A DNA stretch of 64,000 nt from Polynucleobacter sp. 15G-AUS-farblos. Lineage in GTDB: Bacteria; Pseudomonadota; Gammaproteobacteria; Burkholderiales; Burkholderiaceae. How positions within the stretch are numbered: position 1 is the stretch's first letter; each line of letters starts with the position of its first letter. The notes beneath the pieces are model-generated. The model was not told the DNA's origin, ran no database searches, and was given only the letters and a program-made list of their open reading frames with translations. The translations under genes were made by a program, and so were the position numbers. The DNA lies in contig NZ_JACVOM010000001.1 of assembly GCF_018882445.1 (NCBI RefSeq), positions 124,001 to 188,000 on the forward strand. The letters are read 5' to 3'. This document shows positions 17,244-26,495 of this stretch, piece by piece.

Positions 17244-18326
17244 TTAGGCGCTTTCAAACTCAAAAGCAGCCCAATCACCAAGGCACAGACTGGCATCGAT
17301 GAAAAAGTCAGTTATGGCAGCTTTGCTTTGCACTTTAGCCAAAGCATGGTGATCGGAGAGTCTCTGGCGCCAATAACGAGAGCCAGCTCGACCGTGAGCC
17401 AAGCCCAAAATATGTCTAGTAAATGCGCCAATATAAAAAGGTTTGTTTTTGGCTTTGCATTCATCAAACCATGCATGAACCTGTTTGACCAACGCAATCT
17501 GAATACGGTGCCACTCTGTCTCGCTAAAGAGATAACCCGCCGCATCGCCATTGGTATGAATCAGATCATCCCAACCCAACAGTAAGGCCGGAAAATGATA
17601 TGCCGCCCTACCCACCATAAAGCCATCGAACTCATCCCAATGTCCTGCGATCTGATCATTCGATTCCAGACCACCATTAAGCAGCACTTTCAAATTGGGA
17701 AATTGCTTTTGTGCATCAAGTCTCAGTTTTGCAGCAACCCCATAACGCAAAGGTGGCTTACTGCGATTCTCTTTGGGCGATAAACCTTTTAGCACTGCAT
17801 TACGCGCATGAATCGTTACTTGACTTGCCCCGGCATCAGCTACTGCCAAGATGAAATTGAGCGCAAATTGATAATCCTGCTCTGAGCTTGCAGCATCCAT
17901 GGAGTCCAATCCTAGGCGATGCTTTACCGAAATCGGAATATCAACCGAGCTCTTCATGGCCTTAACGCAATCGGCCACCAAGTTAGGCTCAGCCATGAGG
18001 CAGGCACCAAATGCACCACGCTGCACTCGTTCAGATGGGCAACCACAATTCAAATCAATCTCGTCATAGCCCCACTGCTGTGCAAGTGCTGCAGATTTAG
18101 CCAAGTCGCTCGGCTCTGATCCACCTAACTGAAGCACAACTGGATGTTGATCTGATGAAAAATCTAAATGTCGCGGCACATCACCATGCATTAAAGCGCC
18201 AGTTGTCACCATCTCGGTATAAAGAACAGCTTCTTTAGTGAGTGTGCGGTGAAATGATCGGCAATGGCGATCAGTCCATTCCATCATGGGTGCAACTGCT
18301 AAGCGCTTCTTGGGGGTGTTCAGCAT
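17244..18326 (-). CDS. dusA: tRNA-dihydrouridine(20/20a) synthase DusA
   Basis: FMN- and NADPH-dependent enzyme reducing U20/U20a in the tRNA D-loop. 360 residues. Signatures: the LAVAPMMEWTDRHCR N-terminus, DLNCGCPSERVQ with the catalytic-loop Cys in GAFGACLM, VTIHARNA, LNGGL and FMVGRAAYHFP (FMN phosphate binding). The DRHCR variant and length match DusA rather than DusB/DusC. It sits directly upstream of tRNA-His on the same strand, but that tRNA has its own promoter. Confidence 0.95.
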   Translation of the reverse strand: MLNTPKKRLAVAPMMEWTDRHCRSFHRTLTKEAVLYTEMVTTGALMHGDVPRHLDFSSDQHPVVLQLGGSEPSDLAKSAALAQQWGYDEIDLNCGCPSERVQRGAFGACLMAEPNLVADCVKAMKSSVDIPISVKHRLGLDSMDAASSEQDYQFALNFILAVADAGASQVTIHARNAVLKGLSPKENRSKPPLRYGVAAKLRLDAQKQFPNLKVLLNGGLESNDQIAGHWDEFDGFMVGRAAYHFPALLLGWDDLIHTNGDAAGYLFSETEWHRIQIALVKQVHAWFDECKAKNKPFYIGAFTRHILGLAHGRAGSRYWRQRLSDHHALAKVQSKAAITDFFIDASLCLGDWAAFEFESA

Positions 18327-18441
18327 GTACTTCTTAAAAAGATCGGATTAAGCGCTATTTTAAAACGAGAAGACAAAAGAAAAGGGGCAAACAATTTGCC
18401 CCCATCTCGAAATACATGCTGAAACACTAATGAAACAAGAT

Positions 18442-18696
18442 CTAGCGCAATTTAGAGAGTTTTGCCTCTAAATCAACCGCTAAATCCAAAGCACCCATAT
18501 AACCGGATTTGAGATGCGCCGGTAGATCGGGGTCACCCACCATACTTCCCAGCGTTTCGACTAAGCTATACACAATTCCCTTGGCAGCACTTGCAGGAAT
18601 CGTACTGTTAGAGACTGCTTGATCAATATGATTGACTGCATCTAAGAAGTAGTCATGACCTGGCAGTCCATCAGGATCTAAGGGCTCCATACTCAT
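18442..18696 (-). CDS. Hypothetical protein, small and acidic, partner of the gene upstream
   Basis: 84 residues, no signal or membrane segment, not recognised. It is predicted to be mostly helical (LDAVNHIDQAV, GIVYSLVETLGSMVG, LDLAVDLEAKLSKL). It overlaps the preceding gene by 4 nt (ATGA), so the two are translationally coupled and probably act together. Alternative start at the third codon (ATG, 18690). Confidence 0.7.
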   Translation of the reverse strand: MSMEPLDPDGLPGHDYFLDAVNHIDQAVSNSTIPASAAKGIVYSLVETLGSMVGDPDLPAHLKSGYMGALDLAVDLEAKLSKLR

Positions 18697-19076
18697 AGCA
18701 TTTGATCCACTTTGTAGAAGAACTTACGCGCATAAGCCAGAATTTCTTTATCACTAGGATGATCTACGGTTTCAACGCCAACGATATTTGCGGCAATCTT
18801 TGGATCATGATGATGCGCATGCTTGATTAACTCTAACTTTGCAGAGCCTGGCCCAATCACGAGAATTTCTTTTGTCTCATTAACAGCGTTGATCACTGAA
18901 TGTAAATATTTTTCATCCAACTCAAGTCTGCCGCTACCCACTGCACCACCTTTGTGATGTAAATGCTGGTGTGATGATTTTGTTTTGATGACTTCTGCTT
19001 CACTAGCTGATTCGCTCAAAAACATAACGTGCGCTTCTTGATGGTCTATCCAAACGACTGCATGATTAAAAGACAT
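18693..19076 (-). CDS. eRF1-domain-like small protein ('translational machinery protein' type)
   Basis: 127 residues starting MSFNHAVVWIDHQEAHVM. The second of two tandem ATGs is preferred because AAGGA lies 6 nt upstream. The layout (AVVWIDHQEAHV at the start, KEILVIGPGSAKLEL in the middle, VDHPSDKEILAYARKFF at the end) recalls small bacterial proteins resembling the eRF1/host-attachment domain. It is rich in His (HQHLHHK, HAHHH), which might bind metal. Function unknown; it may be a ribosome-associated stress factor. It is paired with the 84-residue gene downstream and preceded by an FNR-like box. Confidence 0.65.
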   Translation of the reverse strand: MSFNHAVVWIDHQEAHVMFLSESASEAEVIKTKSSHQHLHHKGGAVGSGRLELDEKYLHSVINAVNETKEILVIGPGSAKLELIKHAHHHDPKIAANIVGVETVDHPSDKEILAYARKFFYKVDQML

Positions 19077-19145
19077 CATTTTCCTTAGTATCTATAATTA
19101 ACAGCTTCACAATACACCTAGAATGAGGTTTAGTCATCTATTTAG

Positions 19146-19159
19146 TTGAGCTAGATCAA
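19146..19159. promoter_or_regulatory. FNR/CRP-family binding site between divergent genes
   Basis: TTGAGCTAGATCAA matches the FNR consensus TTGAT-N4-ATCAA at 9 of 10 specific positions. For the rightward gene a TATATT box lies at 19178-19183, giving roughly class II geometry. For the leftward gene the site is about 70 nt from the start codon. The regulator is not in the window. Confidence 0.55.
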
Positions 19160-19239
19160 TCCTAGCTTTATGCATATTATATTAATGGGCTTAAGTGACT
19201 AGAAATACCTAGATAAGTAAAATATTTGGCGAATACCAA

Positions 19240-20907
19240 ATGCTTACAATAGGACTGATTATTGAGACTATCCACATGCACACCAAACCTTTCCGCCCTA
19301 TTCCTATTAGGTTATTCACTTTTGCAATGTGCATTTTGCTGACTATTACTAGCGCAATAGCGATCTCATTAGGTATTGACGCTTGGTATTTCTTCGAAAT
19401 TTTTGGATTACTCACGGCCATTGGCATTCATGACTGCCTCCAAAAGAAGCATGCTGTTTTGCGCAACTATCCTGTTTTAGGCCATATGCGCTTTATGCTG
19501 GAATTCATTCGCCCCGAAATACGGCAATACTTCATAGAAGGTGATAACGACAAAACACCATTCTCCAGAAGTCAGCGCACTTTGGTTTATTCGCGCTCTA
19601 AGGCTGTCTCTGATAAGCGCCCTTTTGGAACCCAACTAGATGTAATGGCACCTGGATATCAATGGATTAATCAATCACTTGCCCCTACCCAATTAGCAAA
19701 TCATGACTTCAGAATAAATATTGGCGGCAAAGATTGCACTCAAAAATATTCGGCTAGCATCTTTAATATATCTGCAATGAGCTTTGGGTCCCTGAGCGCC
19801 AATGCATTGAAGGCGCTGAATTTAGGCGCTAAAAAAGGAAATTTTGCACACGACACAGGTGAAGGCTCCATATCCAGACATCACCTTACTCATGGCGGCG
19901 ACATTATCTGGGAAATTGGCTCAGGTTATTTTGGCTGTCGCAATGAGGATGGTAGTTTTAATGCAGAAAAATACGCTAACAGTGCACTGAATCCACAAGT
20001 GAAGATGATTGAGATCAAGCTCAGCCAGGGCGCAAAGCCTGGCCATGGCGGTATTTTGCCTGGCCCTAAAGTCACCCAGGAAATTGCTGAAGCTCGTGGC
20101 GTTAAAGTTGGAGAGGCATGCATCTCCCCTGCTTCACATAGCGCCTTTAGTACGCCGCTTGAGATGATGTATTTTGTTAAAAAACTGCGCGATCTATCTG
20201 GTGGTAAGCCAGTAGGCTTTAAATTATGTATAGGTCACCCCTGGGAGTGGTTTGCCATCGTCAAAGCGATGCTGCAGACTCAGATTTATCCTGATTTTAT
20301 CGTGGTGGATGGCACTGAGGGCGGAACTGGAGCCTCACCTGTAGAGTTCACCAATCATGTAGGAACCCCGCTGCAAGAAGGTCTTCGCCTAGTTCACAAC
20401 ACTCTAGTAGGAGTTAATTTAAGAGATCAGATCAAAATTGGTTGCTCAGGAAAGATTATTAGCGCCTTTGATATGGCGGTTGCTTTTGCCTTAGGGGCTG
20501 ACTGGTGCAATAGTGCTCGAGGATTTATGTTTGCCGTTGGCTGTATACAGGCTCAAATCTGCGATACCGGTTTTTGCCCTACTGGCGTAACCACTCAGGA
20601 TCCAAATAGACAAAAAGCATTGGTAGTATCTGATAAGTCTGAACGTGTCTATAACTTTCATAATGAAACACTCAAGGCTTTAAAGGAGATTGTGGAGGCT
20701 GCTGGCCTTAATCATCCGATTGAGATAGATACCCGCCATATTGTTCGACGTATTAATGCAAATGAAGTTCGTCTGTTGGCAGATCTTTTACCCGCCATTC
20801 CAGCTGGTAGCCTGTTGCTTAATGAGGAGGGTAGCAATTTGCCACGACTTTATCAAACCTACTGGGATATTGCTCAAGCAAATAGCTTTGCACCACTCAA
20901 ATCCTAA
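19240..20907 (+). CDS. FMN-binding glutamate synthase family protein
   Basis: Stand-alone homologue of the FMN/3Fe-4S domain of glutamate synthase. 555 residues. Two N-terminal hydrophobic segments (about residues 25-65) anchor it to the membrane. The catalytic barrel then follows with ISAMSFGSLSANAL, DTGEGSISRHH, KPGHGGILPGPKV, DGTEGGTGASP and the cluster motif GCIQAQICDTGFCPTG. Without the amidotransferase domain it cannot use glutamine; the reaction is unknown for this widespread family. The start may instead be the ATG at 19276. It is downstream of an FNR-like site, suggesting oxygen-linked control. Confidence 0.88.
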   Translation: MLTIGLIIETIHMHTKPFRPIPIRLFTFAMCILLTITSAIAISLGIDAWYFFEIFGLLTAIGIHDCLQKKHAVLRNYPVLGHMRFMLEFIRPEIRQYFIEGDNDKTPFSRSQRTLVYSRSKAVSDKRPFGTQLDVMAPGYQWINQSLAPTQLANHDFRINIGGKDCTQKYSASIFNISAMSFGSLSANALKALNLGAKKGNFAHDTGEGSISRHHLTHGGDIIWEIGSGYFGCRNEDGSFNAEKYANSALNPQVKMIEIKLSQGAKPGHGGILPGPKVTQEIAEARGVKVGEACISPASHSAFSTPLEMMYFVKKLRDLSGGKPVGFKLCIGHPWEWFAIVKAMLQTQIYPDFIVVDGTEGGTGASPVEFTNHVGTPLQEGLRLVHNTLVGVNLRDQIKIGCSGKIISAFDMAVAFALGADWCNSARGFMFAVGCIQAQICDTGFCPTGVTTQDPNRQKALVVSDKSERVYNFHNETLKALKEIVEAAGLNHPIEIDTRHIVRRINANEVRLLADLLPAIPAGSLLLNEEGSNLPRLYQTYWDIAQANSFAPLKS

Positions 20908-20908
20908 A

Positions 20909-21811
20909 TTAATCAAGCTTCATTAATTGCATTTGACTATTAAATTGCCTCTCTTGATGTATTACTGGGTCAAAAAAAGATATTTCTTTTGCTAATAATT
21001 GCAAGGGTCTATTGAGATCTAAATCATATTGCCGATATGGCGTGAGCTCCGGATAAATCTGGTCGTTCAAAATAGGAATACCTAAGGCATTGAGATGGCA
21101 GCGTAGCTGATGTTTTTTTCCACTACCAGGTCTTAATCGATATTTTGCCCAGGGTTTCACTATCTCAATAAGCTCAATTTGGGTGTCTGTATTAGGTTCA
21201 CCATCAACCTCACACATTTGTAAAAAATGTTCAGATATCTGCATTCGACTTTGATATGTCATGGGTAGTTTTAAAATCAAACTTTCTGAATATGCTGCAA
21301 TTGCCTCGTACACTTTCTTAACAAGTCTATCTCTAAATAGATTCTGATATAGACCTCTTTCTACTGCTTGAACCGAGAAAACTACCAGTCCCGCGGTATC
21401 GCGGTCGATTCGATGGATTGGGCTAAGCTCCTGAATTCCAGTTTTATGCTTCAAGCGATTTAACAGAGTTTGATGCAAGTAAAGTCCACTAGGGGTGACC
21501 GGCAAAAAATGAGGTTTATCAGCAACCAAGATATGTTCATCTTGAAAAAGAATATGTTCCTCAAACGGAATCTCAGGCTCACGATCCAAATGACGGAAAT
21601 AAATTAAGTGAGTATTGCCAAAATATGCATCAGTTGCAGCAACGGGCTGACAATCTATAGTCATTATCTGTCCAGCATCAAAGCGGGTTATCCATTCCCT
21701 ACAATCGATATGGGGAAATTTGTGAACAAAAAAATCGAGTAATCTGGAGTATGTCTTATTAAGAGGTAAGTAGACTCTCGATGGAGACACGCTTGCGGAA
21801 TTTACAGTCAT
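20909..21811 (-). CDS. RluA-family pseudouridine synthase
   Basis: 300 residues from the ATG at 21811 (MTVNSASVSPSRVYLPL). It has the catalytic Asp in PIHRIDRDTAGLVVF and the RLRPGSGKKHQLRCHLNALGIPI region typical of RluA/RluC enzymes. An upstream in-frame extension is hydrophobic and lacks family similarity, so it is not taken. It isomerises uridine in rRNA or tRNA; the target base cannot be assigned. It is convergent with the glutamate-synthase-like gene, one base between the stop codons. Confidence 0.87.
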   Translation of the reverse strand: MTVNSASVSPSRVYLPLNKTYSRLLDFFVHKFPHIDCREWITRFDAGQIMTIDCQPVAATDAYFGNTHLIYFRHLDREPEIPFEEHILFQDEHILVADKPHFLPVTPSGLYLHQTLLNRLKHKTGIQELSPIHRIDRDTAGLVVFSVQAVERGLYQNLFRDRLVKKVYEAIAAYSESLILKLPMTYQSRMQISEHFLQMCEVDGEPNTDTQIELIEIVKPWAKYRLRPGSGKKHQLRCHLNALGIPILNDQIYPELTPYRQYDLDLNRPLQLLAKEISFFDPVIHQERQFNSQMQLMKLD

Positions 21812-22019
21812 AAGATCTGAAAAAAGGAATAGTATTTGTAGTGTAATTTTACTAAATACTGAATACATATACCATTTTCGACTAAGGACTTGGTTTGACG
21901 TGATCGCCAATTCAAGCTCTCATCCATTAGGCTTGCTTGCACAATAGAATATGGACTACACTCTTTATAGATTGAATAAATAAGTAATTTTTACTAACTC
22001 CTATTAGAAAAGGCTTTAT

Positions 22020-22445
22020 ATGAAAATATTACTTCCAGTAGATGGCTCAAAATCATCTCTTAATGCAGCGAAGTACGTAGTAAAGTTGGTCAAAGATCTG
22101 CGTAGCAAGTGCACTGTAACCTTAGTGAGTATTCATGACGATATTGGTCTGGGTCACGTTAAACAATTTGTCGCCAATAGTGTGATCGACGATTATTTAC
22201 GCGAAGTCAGCGAAAAAGATTTAAAGACTGCTCAAAAAGCCTTGGATGTAGCTGGCGTGAAACACAATATGGTCATTAAGCGCGGCAATGTAGCCCAAGA
22301 AATTCTCAGTCTTGCTAACAAAGAAAAATTTGATTTAATTGTGATGGGCTCAAAAGGCAGATCTGGATTACTGGATACCTTAATGGGATCAGTCGCTCAA
22401 AAGGTCAGTGCAGGCGCAAAACAACCTGTATTACTGATCAAATAA
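22020..22445 (+). CDS. Universal stress protein (UspA family)
   Basis: 141 residues, a single Usp domain. It begins MKILLPVDGSKSS and ends with the ATP-binding motif GSKGRSGLLDTLMGSVA (G-2x-G-9x-G-S pattern), so it is the nucleotide-binding type. Cytoplasmic; associated with growth arrest and stress survival. It is a short transcript with the 78-residue gene 9 nt downstream. About 100 nt of AT-rich DNA upstream likely holds its promoter. Confidence 0.93.
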   Translation: MKILLPVDGSKSSLNAAKYVVKLVKDLRSKCTVTLVSIHDDIGLGHVKQFVANSVIDDYLREVSEKDLKTAQKALDVAGVKHNMVIKRGNVAQEILSLANKEKFDLIVMGSKGRSGLLDTLMGSVAQKVSAGAKQPVLLIK

Positions 22446-22454
22446 GATCTACCC

Positions 22455-22691
22455 GTGAGCATATTACTGCTTTTATTTGCCCCAGGCATTTTTGCGATTA
22501 TCTGGCTTATCAGAATGCAAATTTGCCTGGCAAGAGTACGCTACCTAGTAGACACCTATGGCTTGAGTCGTAAAAAATTACGCTCCTTGAAATGTAAGGA
22601 AGTAAAGCAACTCCGTGCCAAACTAGATCAACTGCAATCCGATGAAGATACGAATGGAGTAGAAAACTTAGTTCGACCTTATCGGGCGTAA
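22455..22691 (+). CDS. Hypothetical small membrane-anchored protein
   Basis: 78 residues starting with GTG. The N-terminus is one hydrophobic helix ([17 protein letters not shown]); the rest is charged, with [22 protein letters not shown] likely coiled coil, so it is a single-pass inner-membrane protein. It lies 9 nt after the universal stress gene and its 3' end overlaps the convergent acr3 gene by 13 nt. Not recognised; real-gene status rests on spacing and the clear membrane/coil architecture. Confidence 0.55.
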   Translation: MSILLLLFAPGIFAIIWLIRMQICLARVRYLVDTYGLSRKKLRSLKCKEVKQLRAKLDQLQSDEDTNGVENLVRPYRA

Positions 22692-23722
22692 TAGCGCTCT
22701 TTAAACCAAAGAGCAATTGTCACCAGCCCAATCATAATGGGAACCTCTACTAGAGGCCCTATCACCGCAGCAAAGGCTGCCCCCGAATTAATCCCAAACA
22801 CAGCAATTGCCACTGCAATCGCTAGTTCAAAGTTATTGCTTGAGGCTGTGAACGATAAAGTACAGCAACGCTTGTAATCGATACCCAATTGGTTCGTGAC
22901 CCAGAAAGTCAGCAGGAACATGACTAAGAAGAAAATCAATAATGGAAGAGCAATGGTCAGCACATCCATTGGCAAACTTAATATCAGACTTCCCTTTAGG
23001 CTAAACATCACCACAATAGTAAAAAGCAGTGAGAGTAAGGTGATCTTGCCAATACGCGGAACAAAATGCTCGTGGTACCACTCTTTAGTAACGCGCTTGA
23101 GCATCAGCATGCGTGTCAAGATGCCTGCAATACAAGGAACACCCAAATAGATAAAGACACTTTGAGCAATTTCACTCATGCTGACACTGACATTGGATCC
23201 TGCTAAACCAAAATATGGCGGAAGTACTGTTAAGAAAATGTAGGCGTAGACACTAAAAAATAGTACTTGAAAGAGCGCATTAAAGGCTACCAAGCCAGCA
23301 GCATATTCTGTTGATCCCTTAGCCAAATCATTCCAGACAATAACCATTGCTATACAAGGTGCGATGCCAATGAGGATTAGGCCAGCCATGTACTCTGGTT
23401 GAGTAGGTACAAAAATAATAGCTAAAAGGAACATTAGTATAGGAGCGATGATCCAATTCATCAAAAAGGAGATGGTGAAGATACGCTTATCTTTAAAGAC
23501 ATCAGGCAAATCTTCATAACGTACTTTTGCAAACGGGGGATACATCATCAATATCAATCCCACCGCAATGGGAATATTGGTTGTACCCACTTGAAAAGAA
23601 TTGATGAAGCCATCAATGCCGGGAAAGAAAAAACCTAAGCCAATACCAAAGGCCATGGCAGCGAAAATCCAAACCGTTAAGTAACGATCTAGAAAAGAGA
23701 GTTTTTTAGATGATGAGCTCAT
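22679..23722 (-). CDS. acr3: ACR3-family arsenite efflux transporter
   Basis: 347 residues, ten predicted membrane helices. Family markers are [19 protein letters not shown] at the start, the conserved Cys in [16 protein letters not shown] and [16 protein letters not shown] near the end. It exports arsenite (and sometimes antimonite) using the proton gradient. It is last of arsR-arsC-acr3 with a 4-nt overlap to arsC. Its 3' end overlaps the convergent small gene. Confidence 0.95.
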   Translation of the reverse strand: MSSSSKKLSFLDRYLTVWIFAAMAFGIGLGFFFPGIDGFINSFQVGTTNIPIAVGLILMMYPPFAKVRYEDLPDVFKDKRIFTISFLMNWIIAPILMFLLAIIFVPTQPEYMAGLILIGIAPCIAMVIVWNDLAKGSTEYAAGLVAFNALFQVLFFSVYAYIFLTVLPPYFGLAGSNVSVSMSEIAQSVFIYLGVPCIAGILTRMLMLKRVTKEWYHEHFVPRIGKITLLSLLFTIVVMFSLKGSLILSLPMDVLTIALPLLIFFLVMFLLTFWVTNQLGIDYKRCCTLSFTASSNNFELAIAVAIAVFGINSGAAFAAVIGPLVEVPIMIGLVTIALWFKERYYAR

Positions 23723-24198
23723 GACTGTGTATGAATCGCTTTCAGACTCATTGAGTCAAGCTTATCTAGAGGCATCGAAGCCAGAATATCTATACGTTTT
23801 TTCAAGCCATTCATAACCTCGTTAAAGGCTGCCTTCTTTTCAAGCTCTGTGCCTTGTACCTGCGATGGATCTGGGAAGCCCCAATGAGCCGTTGTCGGCT
23901 GACCCGGCCAAAATGGGCATTGTTCACCGGCCGCATTATCACAAACGGTAATGATGAAATCCATTTTGGGAGCATCAGACTTTACATACACATCCCAACT
24001 CTTTGATTTGAGCAGCGCTATGTCTAGACCTAGCTCTTTAGCAATTTGCACTGCATAGGGATTCACACTAGTGCCAGGAGTAGAGCCAGCAGAAAAACCC
24101 CTCAGCTTTCCACTCGGATGCGTAGAGGCTAAGGCCTCACCAATGATCGAGCGCGCAGAATTATGGGTGCACAAAAAGAGAATGTTGTATTGCTTCAT
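23719..24198 (-). CDS. arsC: Arsenate reductase, low-molecular-weight phosphatase type
   Basis: 159 residues from the ATG at 24198. It starts with the P-loop [16 protein letters not shown] (Cys-x5-Arg-Ser) and has a [19 protein letters not shown] segment carrying the later cysteines, as in thioredoxin- or glutathione-linked ArsC of the phosphatase fold. It reduces arsenate to arsenite for export by ACR3. An upstream in-frame extension overlapping arsR lacks family similarity and is not used. Confidence 0.93.
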   Translation of the reverse strand: MKQYNILFLCTHNSARSIIGEALASTHPSGKLRGFSAGSTPGTSVNPYAVQIAKELGLDIALLKSKSWDVYVKSDAPKMDFIITVCDNAAGEQCPFWPGQPTTAHWGFPDPSQVQGTELEKKAAFNEVMNGLKKRIDILASMPLDKLDSMSLKAIHTQS

Positions 24199-24200
24199 AT

Positions 24201-24524
24201 TTATTTTACTTTCTTGATCGTTTTTACGGGAGTACATACCACTCCTCCACAACAGTTCTCTAGCAAAAATCCACTGAGCTCCTCAACTAGTCCCGCATTG
24301 GGTCGGTAAATGAGATTTCGACTTTGCCGCTCGACCAACAGTAGATCGGCCTGTACTAACTCTTTTAAATGAAAGCTCAGTGTGGCATTCGGTATGCCCA
24401 GTTTTTCAATAATTTGACCCGGGGTTAAACCCAAATCACCCTTCTGCACAATGAGGCGGAAGATATTTAAGCGGGATTCTTGGCCCAGAGCCAAAAAGGC
24501 TTGAACTGCAATAGAATTTTTCAT
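24201..24524 (-). CDS. arsR: ArsR-family arsenic-responsive repressor
   Basis: 107 residues with a winged helix (ALGQESRLNIFRLIV; TPGQIIEKLGIPNATLSFHLKELVQADLL; RNLIYRPN). Unlike E. coli ArsR there is no ELCVCDL motif in the recognition helix. Instead Cys-Cys and Cys lie at the C-terminus (ENCCGGVVC), as in ArsR types that bind As(III) with C-terminal thiols. It is the first gene of the operon, 2 nt before arsC, and likely represses it through the site just upstream. Confidence 0.92.
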   Translation of the reverse strand: MKNSIAVQAFLALGQESRLNIFRLIVQKGDLGLTPGQIIEKLGIPNATLSFHLKELVQADLLLVERQSRNLIYRPNAGLVEELSGFLLENCCGGVVCTPVKTIKKVK

Positions 24525-24534
24525 ATTTCCAATT

Positions 24535-24548
24535 ATATAGAAATATAT
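24535..24548. promoter_or_regulatory. Probable ArsR operator
   Basis: ATATA-gaaa-TATAT is a 5-bp perfect inverted repeat in an AT-rich tract, 11 nt before the arsR start. Position and symmetry fit an autorepressor site; the exact ArsR consensus for this subtype is not known to me. Confidence 0.4.
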
Positions 24549-24593
24549 GACAATCGTGTTACAAACTATTGAGAGCTAGTATGTTAATAGAGA

Positions 24594-24617
24594 AAAAGCC
24601 ACCCGTAGGTGGCTTTT
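24594..24617 (-). terminator. Rho-independent terminator after typA
   Basis: AAAAGCCACC-cgta-GGTGGCTTTT forms a perfect 10-bp stem and 4-nt loop. On the minus strand it is followed by a T-run (gctttttctc). It lies 26 nt beyond the typA stop and insulates the ars operon. Confidence 0.88.
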
Positions 24618-24643
24618 ATTAAGCAACAAGGTCCTGCAAACAA

Positions 24644-26461
24644 TTACTCGCGGGAAGCCTTCTTACGATCATGCTCCTTGAGGTGGCGCTTACGAATACG
24701 AACACTCTTTGGTGTTACCTCTACCAATTCGTCATCACTAATAAATTCAACCGCATACTCTAAGGTCAAATCAATCGGTGTTACTAAACGAACTGCTTCG
24801 TCAGTACCAGAAGAGCGCACGTTGGTTAACTGCTTACCCTTGATTGGATTGACAACTAAGTCGTTATCGCGACTATGAATACCAATGACCATACCTTCAT
24901 ATACTGGATCGCCATGTTTTACGAACATACGACCACGATCTTGGAGTTTCCAAATAGCGTAAGCAACTGCTTCACCATCATCTTGGCTAATCAGCACGCC
25001 ATTATGACGCTCGCCTAAGATGCCATCTTTAGCAGGAGCATAAGCATCAAATGTATGACTCATCAAACCATTTCCACGGGTCATCGTCATAAAGTCGCCC
25101 TGGAAACCAATCAGGCCTCGCGCAGGAATACGATATTCAAGACGTGTGCGGCCTTTGCCGTCGCTGACCATATCTTGGAGTTCGCCTTTACGCTTACCCA
25201 AATCTTCCATCACGGCGCCTTGAGTTGCATCTTCTACGTCTACTGTTAAGTTTTCGTATGGCTCCATCTTTACGCCATTCTCTTCATGGAAAACAACACG
25301 CGGACGAGAAACTGCCATCTCATAGCCCTCACGACGCATAGTTTCAACCAAAATGGTGAGATGCAACTCTCCGCGACCTGATACTTCGAATACAGTATCG
25401 TCATCCGTCTCACGCACACGCAAAGCCATATTGGCCTTGAGCTCACGGTCAAGACGCTCACGGATCTGACGGCTCGTTACAAATTTACCTTCACGACCTG
25501 CTAATGGGCTCGTGTTCACCATAAAGTTCATGGTTAAAGTAGGCTCATCAATCTTGAGCATTGGCAATGGATCTGGTTTATCAACAGCACATACTGTTGT
25601 GCCAATCGCTAGGTCTTCAATACCGTTAATCAAAGCAATATCACCAGCAACTGCTTCATCAACGATTTCGCGCTCAAGACCTTTAAATTTCAATACCTGG
25701 TTGATGCGGCCCTTAAATGGGACGCCTTCAGGACCGTTCATACATAGCACTTCCATGCCAGATTTAACGCGACCACGGCTAATGCGGCCAACACCAATTT
25801 TGCCCACATAACTGTTGTAATCAATGGAAGAAATTTGGAACTGTAAAGGACCATCTGGATCATCATCACGCACTGGGACATATTTCAATACGGCATCAAA
25901 CAGCGGACGCATATCACCCTCGCGCACATCTTCCGTTGTACCTGCATAGCCATTTAAACCAGATGCATAAATGATTGGGAAGTCCAACTGCTCTTCTGTA
26001 GCGCCAAGCTTGTCAAACAATTCAAAGGTTGCATTGATTACGTAGTCGCAACGTGCACCTGGACGATCAACCTTATTAATCACCACAATTGGCTTTAATC
26101 CTAAGGCGAGTGCTTTCTTAGTAACGAAGCGGGTCTGAGGCATTGGACCTTCAACAGCGTCCACCAAGAGTAATACGCCATCAACCATGGAGAGAACGCG
26201 TTCTACCTCACCACCGAAGTCTGCGTGTCCTGGGGTATCAACAATATTGATGTGAGTACCATCGTATTCCACTGCACAGTTTTTAGACAAAATAGTAATA
26301 CCGCGTTCTTTTTCCAAATCATTGGAGTCCATAACGCGTTCAGTCATTTTTTCATTTGAACGGAATGTTCCCGATTGGCGGAGAAGTTGGTCAACCAAGG
26401 TGGTTTTACCGTGGTCAACGTGGGCGATGATGGCAATGTTACGTAGTGCGCGTTTAGTCAT
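24644..26461 (-). CDS. typA: Ribosome-associated GTPase TypA/BipA
   Basis: 605 residues. G motifs [17 protein letters not shown] and NKVD lie in the first 135 residues; EF-G-like beta-barrel and alpha/beta domains follow, and a BipA-specific C-terminal domain ends [15 protein letters not shown]. It assists 50S assembly and stress- or cold-dependent translation. It is last in the leftward rimP-to-typA series, 34 nt after truB and before a strong terminator. Confidence 0.97.
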   Translation of the reverse strand: MTKRALRNIAIIAHVDHGKTTLVDQLLRQSGTFRSNEKMTERVMDSNDLEKERGITILSKNCAVEYDGTHINIVDTPGHADFGGEVERVLSMVDGVLLLVDAVEGPMPQTRFVTKKALALGLKPIVVINKVDRPGARCDYVINATFELFDKLGATEEQLDFPIIYASGLNGYAGTTEDVREGDMRPLFDAVLKYVPVRDDDPDGPLQFQISSIDYNSYVGKIGVGRISRGRVKSGMEVLCMNGPEGVPFKGRINQVLKFKGLEREIVDEAVAGDIALINGIEDLAIGTTVCAVDKPDPLPMLKIDEPTLTMNFMVNTSPLAGREGKFVTSRQIRERLDRELKANMALRVRETDDDTVFEVSGRGELHLTILVETMRREGYEMAVSRPRVVFHEENGVKMEPYENLTVDVEDATQGAVMEDLGKRKGELQDMVSDGKGRTRLEYRIPARGLIGFQGDFMTMTRGNGLMSHTFDAYAPAKDGILGERHNGVLISQDDGEAVAYAIWKLQDRGRMFVKHGDPVYEGMVIGIHSRDNDLVVNPIKGKQLTNVRSSGTDEAVRLVTPIDLTLEYAVEFISDDELVEVTPKSVRIRKRHLKEHDRKKASRE

Positions 26462-26495
26462 GTGAAGCTTCTAAAGTTAAGGATCAGTAAAAAGG

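Noticed and set aside
22679-22691. Frame error suspected from the 13-nt convergent overlap of the 78-residue gene and acr3
   Set aside because: Both C-termini look natural and convergent overlaps recur in this compact genome (for example 58711-58714).
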